NCBI GenBank assembly: GCA_025458865.1
Contig: JALORP010000018.1
Location: 1-43,974 of the forward strand
DNA: 43,974 nt
From: Steroidobacteraceae bacterium
GTDB lineage: Bacteria > Pseudomonadota > Gammaproteobacteria > Steroidobacterales > Steroidobacteraceae
Direction: 5' to 3'
The notes below the pieces were generated by a model that was not told the DNA's origin, searched no databases, and saw nothing but the letters and a program-made list of their open reading frames with translations. A program made the translations under genes and the position numbers. Shown in pieces: positions 41,159 to 43,974 of the stretch (the first letter of the stretch is position 1; each line of letters opens with the position of its first letter).

Positions 41159-43837
41159 GTGCCGACAGTGCAGGGAGATCAGCTACAGGACTTCACGGCG
41201 TCGGACATTCTGTCGCCGAAGCTGTGGCAGCCCCCCACGAGTCGCCCGGCCCTCGGTGTCGACATCACCTGCACCAAGGTGGCGGTCGATTTCCAGAACC
41301 TGACCGCGGCCACCGCCGATGCGGTCATCCGCCAGAACCTCGAGATCCTGCGCGAAGCCACGGGAACCGACGTGGTGTTCCTCGCGCTGTTCGACAACCC
41401 GGGCGCGAACATCGATTCCGTCGCCGCCTCGCGCAGCGTCTTCGCCGGCTGCCGGCCCGAGTCGCTGCGCGGCAAGTCGCTCGATGAACTGCCCTGGATC
41501 CGCTCGCGCCTCGAGCACGTCCGCATCATCGAGTTCCGCGACACGCACGCGGTGCGCGCCGAGCAGGCGGCGGACGCCGCCCGCCTCGCGGAGCTGGACA
41601 TCCGCTCCCTGCTGCTGATCGCCTTCGGCGTGCAGGGCGTCGTGCGCGGCTTCCTCGCCTTCGGCTCGGCCCAGCCCCGCGAGAGCTGGGACGTCAACCT
41701 GCACCTGCTGCTCAAGCTCGTCGGCACGAGCCTCGCGAGCGGGCTCGAGCGCATCGCGCTCGCCGAGCGGCTCGCCATCATCCAGGAGCGCCAGGAGCTG
41801 TCGCTGCCCTGTGCCAACGACGGCCTGTGGGACTACGACGCGACGAACAATCGCACGTGGTTCTCGCCGCGCTGGAAGGAGATGCTCGGCTACGCACACG
41901 ACGACGTGATCGCGTCGCCGGACTGGACCCGCATGGTCCACCCGGATGACCTGCCGCGCGTGTCCAACATGATGCGCGAGCACCTGGCGGGCAAGTCGGA
42001 GATGTTCGAGAGCGTGCACCGCCTGCGGCACGCCGATGGCGAGTGGCGCTGGGTCGTGAGCCGCGCGCGCGCGCGCGTCGACCAGGACGGACGCCTGCGC
42101 CGGCTCGTGGGTGTGGAACTCGACATCACCGAGCGCCGTCTCTACGAGGAAGCGCTGTTCCGCGAGAAGGAGCGGGCGCAGATCACGCTGCAGTCCATCG
42201 GCGACGGCGTCATCAGCACCGACGCGCACGGGCGCGTCGAGTACGTGAACCCCGTCGCCGAGGAGCTGACCGGCTGGCGCCTGCAGGACGTCCTCGGCCG
42301 AAGCATCGACGAGGTCTTCCGCGCCTTCCACGAGGAGACCTGCGAACCGCTCGAGAACCCGATGACGGTCGCTGTGCGGCGCGCCCGGCCGGTCAAGTCG
42401 CTGCGCCCGATGCTGCTGATCCGCAAGGACGGCAACGAGCTGTACGTCGAGAGCACCGCCTCGCCGATCCGCGACGGCACGGGCCAGGTCACGGGCGGCG
42501 TGCTCGTGTTCCACGACGTGTCCGAGTCGCGCGAGCTGAACCGCCGGCTGACCTACCACACCAGCCACGACGTGCTGACCGGCCTCGTGAACCGGCGCGA
42601 GTTCGAGCAGCGGCTCGAGCGCGCGCTCAAGAGCGCGCGCGCCAGGGAGACCTCCTACGCGCTGTGCTACCTGGACCTCGACCAGTTCAAGATCGTGAAC
42701 GACACCTGCGGCCACGCCGCGGGCGACGCGCTGCTCGGCCAGGTGGGGGCGCTGCTCAAGTCCAGGGTCCGCTGGCGCGACACGCTCGGCCGCCTCGGCG
42801 GCGACGAGTTCGGCGTGCTGCTCGAGAGCTGTCCGCTCGAGGAGGCGCTCAGGACGGCCGAGACCCTGCGCGAGGCGGTGCGCAACTTCCGCTTCACCTT
42901 CGAGGACCGCAACTTCCGCCTCGGCGTGTCCGTGGGCGTGGTGCCCATCACGGCCGAGAACGAGGACGTTGCCACGATCCTCTCCGCGGCCGACAGCGCC
43001 TGCATGGCGGCCAAGGAGGCGGGCCGCAACCGCGTGCACTGCTTCGAGGAGAACGACATCGACCTGATGCGCCGCCGCCGCGAGATGCAGTGGGCGGCGC
43101 GCATCAGCAACGCGCTGGAGGAGGCGCGCTTCGAGCTGTTCCGCATGGCGATCAAGCCGCTGCAGGAGGACGAGCCGGGCGAGCACTACGAGCTGCTGCT
43201 GCGCATGCGCGACGAGAGCGGCAAGATCGTGGCGCCCGACCAGTTCATCGCCGCGGCGGAGCGCTATGGCCTCACGCCCTCGATCGACCGCTGGGTGGTG
43301 GAGAGCGCCTTCCGCTGGCTGGTGTCCGAGGCGGACGAGCGCGCGCGCCTCGCCATGTGCTCGATCAACCTCTCCGGCCAGAGCCTCGGCGACGACAAGT
43401 TCCTGCCTTTCGTCATCGAGCAGTTCCACAGGAGCGGACTCGACGCGAGCAAGATCTGCTTCGAGATCACCGAGACGGCGGCGATCGCGAACTTCTCGCA
43501 GGCCAATCGCTTCATCCAGGCGCTCAAGGAGCTGGGCTGCAAGTTCGCCCTCGACGACTTCGGCACGGGCCTGTCGTCCTTCGGCTACCTGAAGCACTTC
43601 CCGGTGGACTTCCTGAAGATCGACGGCAGCTTCGTGAAGGGCCTGCTGCACGACGCCATCGACCGCGAGATGGTGCGCTCGATCAACGAGATCGGGCATC
43701 TCACCGGCAAGAAGACCATCGCCGAGTGGGCCGAGAACACCGAGATCATCGAGCTGCTGCGCAGCCTGGGCGTCGACTACGCGCAGGGCTACGGCATCGC
43801 CCAGCCGCAACGGCTGAAGCACACCGCGATCATCTGA
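41159..43837 (+). CDS. GAF-PAS-PAS-GGDEF-EAL cyclic-di-GMP signalling protein
   Basis: This 892-residue cytosolic protein has a GAF-like domain (about residues 45-210), two PAS domains (from WDYDATNNRTWFSPRWKEML and from TLQSIGDGVISTDAHGRVEYV), a GGDEF domain and an EAL domain. The GGDEF motif is intact at residues 547-551 and an RxxD inhibitory site (RWRD, 538-541) precedes it. The EAL motif is present as ELLLR (678-682, an ExLxR form), with FEITET, DDFGTG at 799-804 and LKIDG. Both synthesis and hydrolysis are therefore possible. The GTG at 41159 is chosen because GGGGGAG lies 9 bases upstream; a GTG at 41141 would add six residues. No membrane helix is visible. Confidence 0.9.
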   Translation: MPTVQGDQLQDFTASDILSPKLWQPPTSRPALGVDITCTKVAVDFQNLTAATADAVIRQNLEILREATGTDVVFLALFDNPGANIDSVAASRSVFAGCRPESLRGKSLDELPWIRSRLEHVRIIEFRDTHAVRAEQAADAARLAELDIRSLLLIAFGVQGVVRGFLAFGSAQPRESWDVNLHLLLKLVGTSLASGLERIALAERLAIIQERQELSLPCANDGLWDYDATNNRTWFSPRWKEMLGYAHDDVIASPDWTRMVHPDDLPRVSNMMREHLAGKSEMFESVHRLRHADGEWRWVVSRARARVDQDGRLRRLVGVELDITERRLYEEALFREKERAQITLQSIGDGVISTDAHGRVEYVNPVAEELTGWRLQDVLGRSIDEVFRAFHEETCEPLENPMTVAVRRARPVKSLRPMLLIRKDGNELYVESTASPIRDGTGQVTGGVLVFHDVSESRELNRRLTYHTSHDVLTGLVNRREFEQRLERALKSARARETSYALCYLDLDQFKIVNDTCGHAAGDALLGQVGALLKSRVRWRDTLGRLGGDEFGVLLESCPLEEALRTAETLREAVRNFRFTFEDRNFRLGVSVGVVPITAENEDVATILSAADSACMAAKEAGRNRVHCFEENDIDLMRRRREMQWAARISNALEEARFELFRMAIKPLQEDEPGEHYELLLRMRDESGKIVAPDQFIAAAERYGLTPSIDRWVVESAFRWLVSEADERARLAMCSINLSGQSLGDDKFLPFVIEQFHRSGLDASKICFEITETAAIANFSQANRFIQALKELGCKFALDDFGTGLSSFGYLKHFPVDFLKIDGSFVKGLLHDAIDREMVRSINEIGHLTGKKTIAEWAENTEIIELLRSLGVDYAQGYGIAQPQRLKHTAII

Positions 43838-43860
43838 CGGCGTTTGTGCCCCGGGCGTAA

Positions 43861-43916
43861 TGCCTGCGCCGTGACCGGGATCCGGGAGTGGTGCCTGCGC
43901 CGCAGCCGGGATCCGG
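43861..43916 (+). repeat. Two-copy direct repeat after the cyclic-di-GMP gene
   Basis: A 25-base unit occurs at 43861-43885 and again at 43892-43916, with a 31-base period and three mismatches in positions 12-14. Each copy contains CCGGGATCCGG, itself nearly palindromic. The following sequence to the end of the window (43917-43974) is very GC rich, with the CG-rich palindromic look of intergenic repeats. It lies 24 bases after the gene, so it may be a genomic intergenic repeat element. No gene is seen here. Confidence 0.55.
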
Positions 43917-43974
43917 CGGGGGGCACTCCTCGCCTCGCTGCGGCGCTCGCCGAGCCTCGCGCCGCTTTACGCTC

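Noticed and set aside
41183..43822. 879-codon minus-strand frame opposite the cyclic-di-GMP gene
   Set aside because: It is an antisense artefact of GC-rich codon use; the plus-strand protein has intact GGDEF and EAL-domain motifs.

Overview
The window looks like chromosome of a high-GC gammaproteobacterium. The order murJ-ribF-ileS-lspA-ispH, followed by a convergent fimT-pilV-pilW-pilX-pilY1-pilE block, matches the arrangement I remember from Pseudomonas aeruginosa, except that fkpB and pilY2 are missing. Genes are densely packed and many neighbours overlap by 4 bp (ATGA or GTGA). Several genes have a -10-like hexamer only 6 to 10 bases before the start codon, which suggests leaderless mRNAs. 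No insertion sequence, phage gene or CRISPR array was seen.

Layout. 1-6256: core housekeeping operon (lipid II flippase, FAD synthesis, isoleucyl-tRNA synthetase, lipoprotein signal peptidase, isoprenoid synthesis). 6329-12137 (minus): minor pilins and the PilY1 adhesin. 12279-13614: an Irr-like Fur-family regulator, tRNA-Thr(CGU) and a beta-carbonic anhydrase ending in a strong terminator. 13706-15457: bchE, the anaerobic (radical SAM/B12) Mg-protoporphyrin monomethyl ester cyclase of bacteriochlorophyll synthesis. Its AT-rich upstream region holds an FNR-like box and two tandem TGT-N12-ACA-type sites, the known operator form of PpsR/CrtJ. 15500-17448 (minus): arsR, a DUF318/ArsP permease and a mini-thioredoxin. 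17567-19255: a small unknown gene, a membrane-protein gene frameshifted at a G8 tract, and an exported CpcT/CpeT-family protein. 19277-23499 (minus): a catabolic operon (flavin monooxygenase, acyl-CoA dehydrogenase, acyl-CoA ligase).

23627-31586 is an ion-homeostasis operon: P-type ATPase, KefB-type antiporter, tandem universal stress protein and a second P-type ATPase. It is followed by a DCC-family protein (minus) and an Hsp20 chaperone. 32672-41011 is rich in envelope lipid functions: an LpxL-type acyltransferase, a CPBP protease, an AMP-forming acyl ligase fused to an acyl carrier domain, a phosphopantetheinyl transferase whose start codon overlaps that of the ligase, a DUF374 acyltransferase, and a GT2/LAB_N/ArnT-like trio. 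The window ends with a GAF-PAS-PAS-GGDEF-EAL cyclic-di-GMP protein and a short tandem repeat.

The most notable points are the isolated bchE with its apparent oxygen/redox control region (implying a phototrophic organism or ancestor), and the acyl-ligase-ACP/PPTase pair inside the envelope-lipid region, which may be a lipid-modification system. All family assignments come from reading motifs and from memory; no database search was run.
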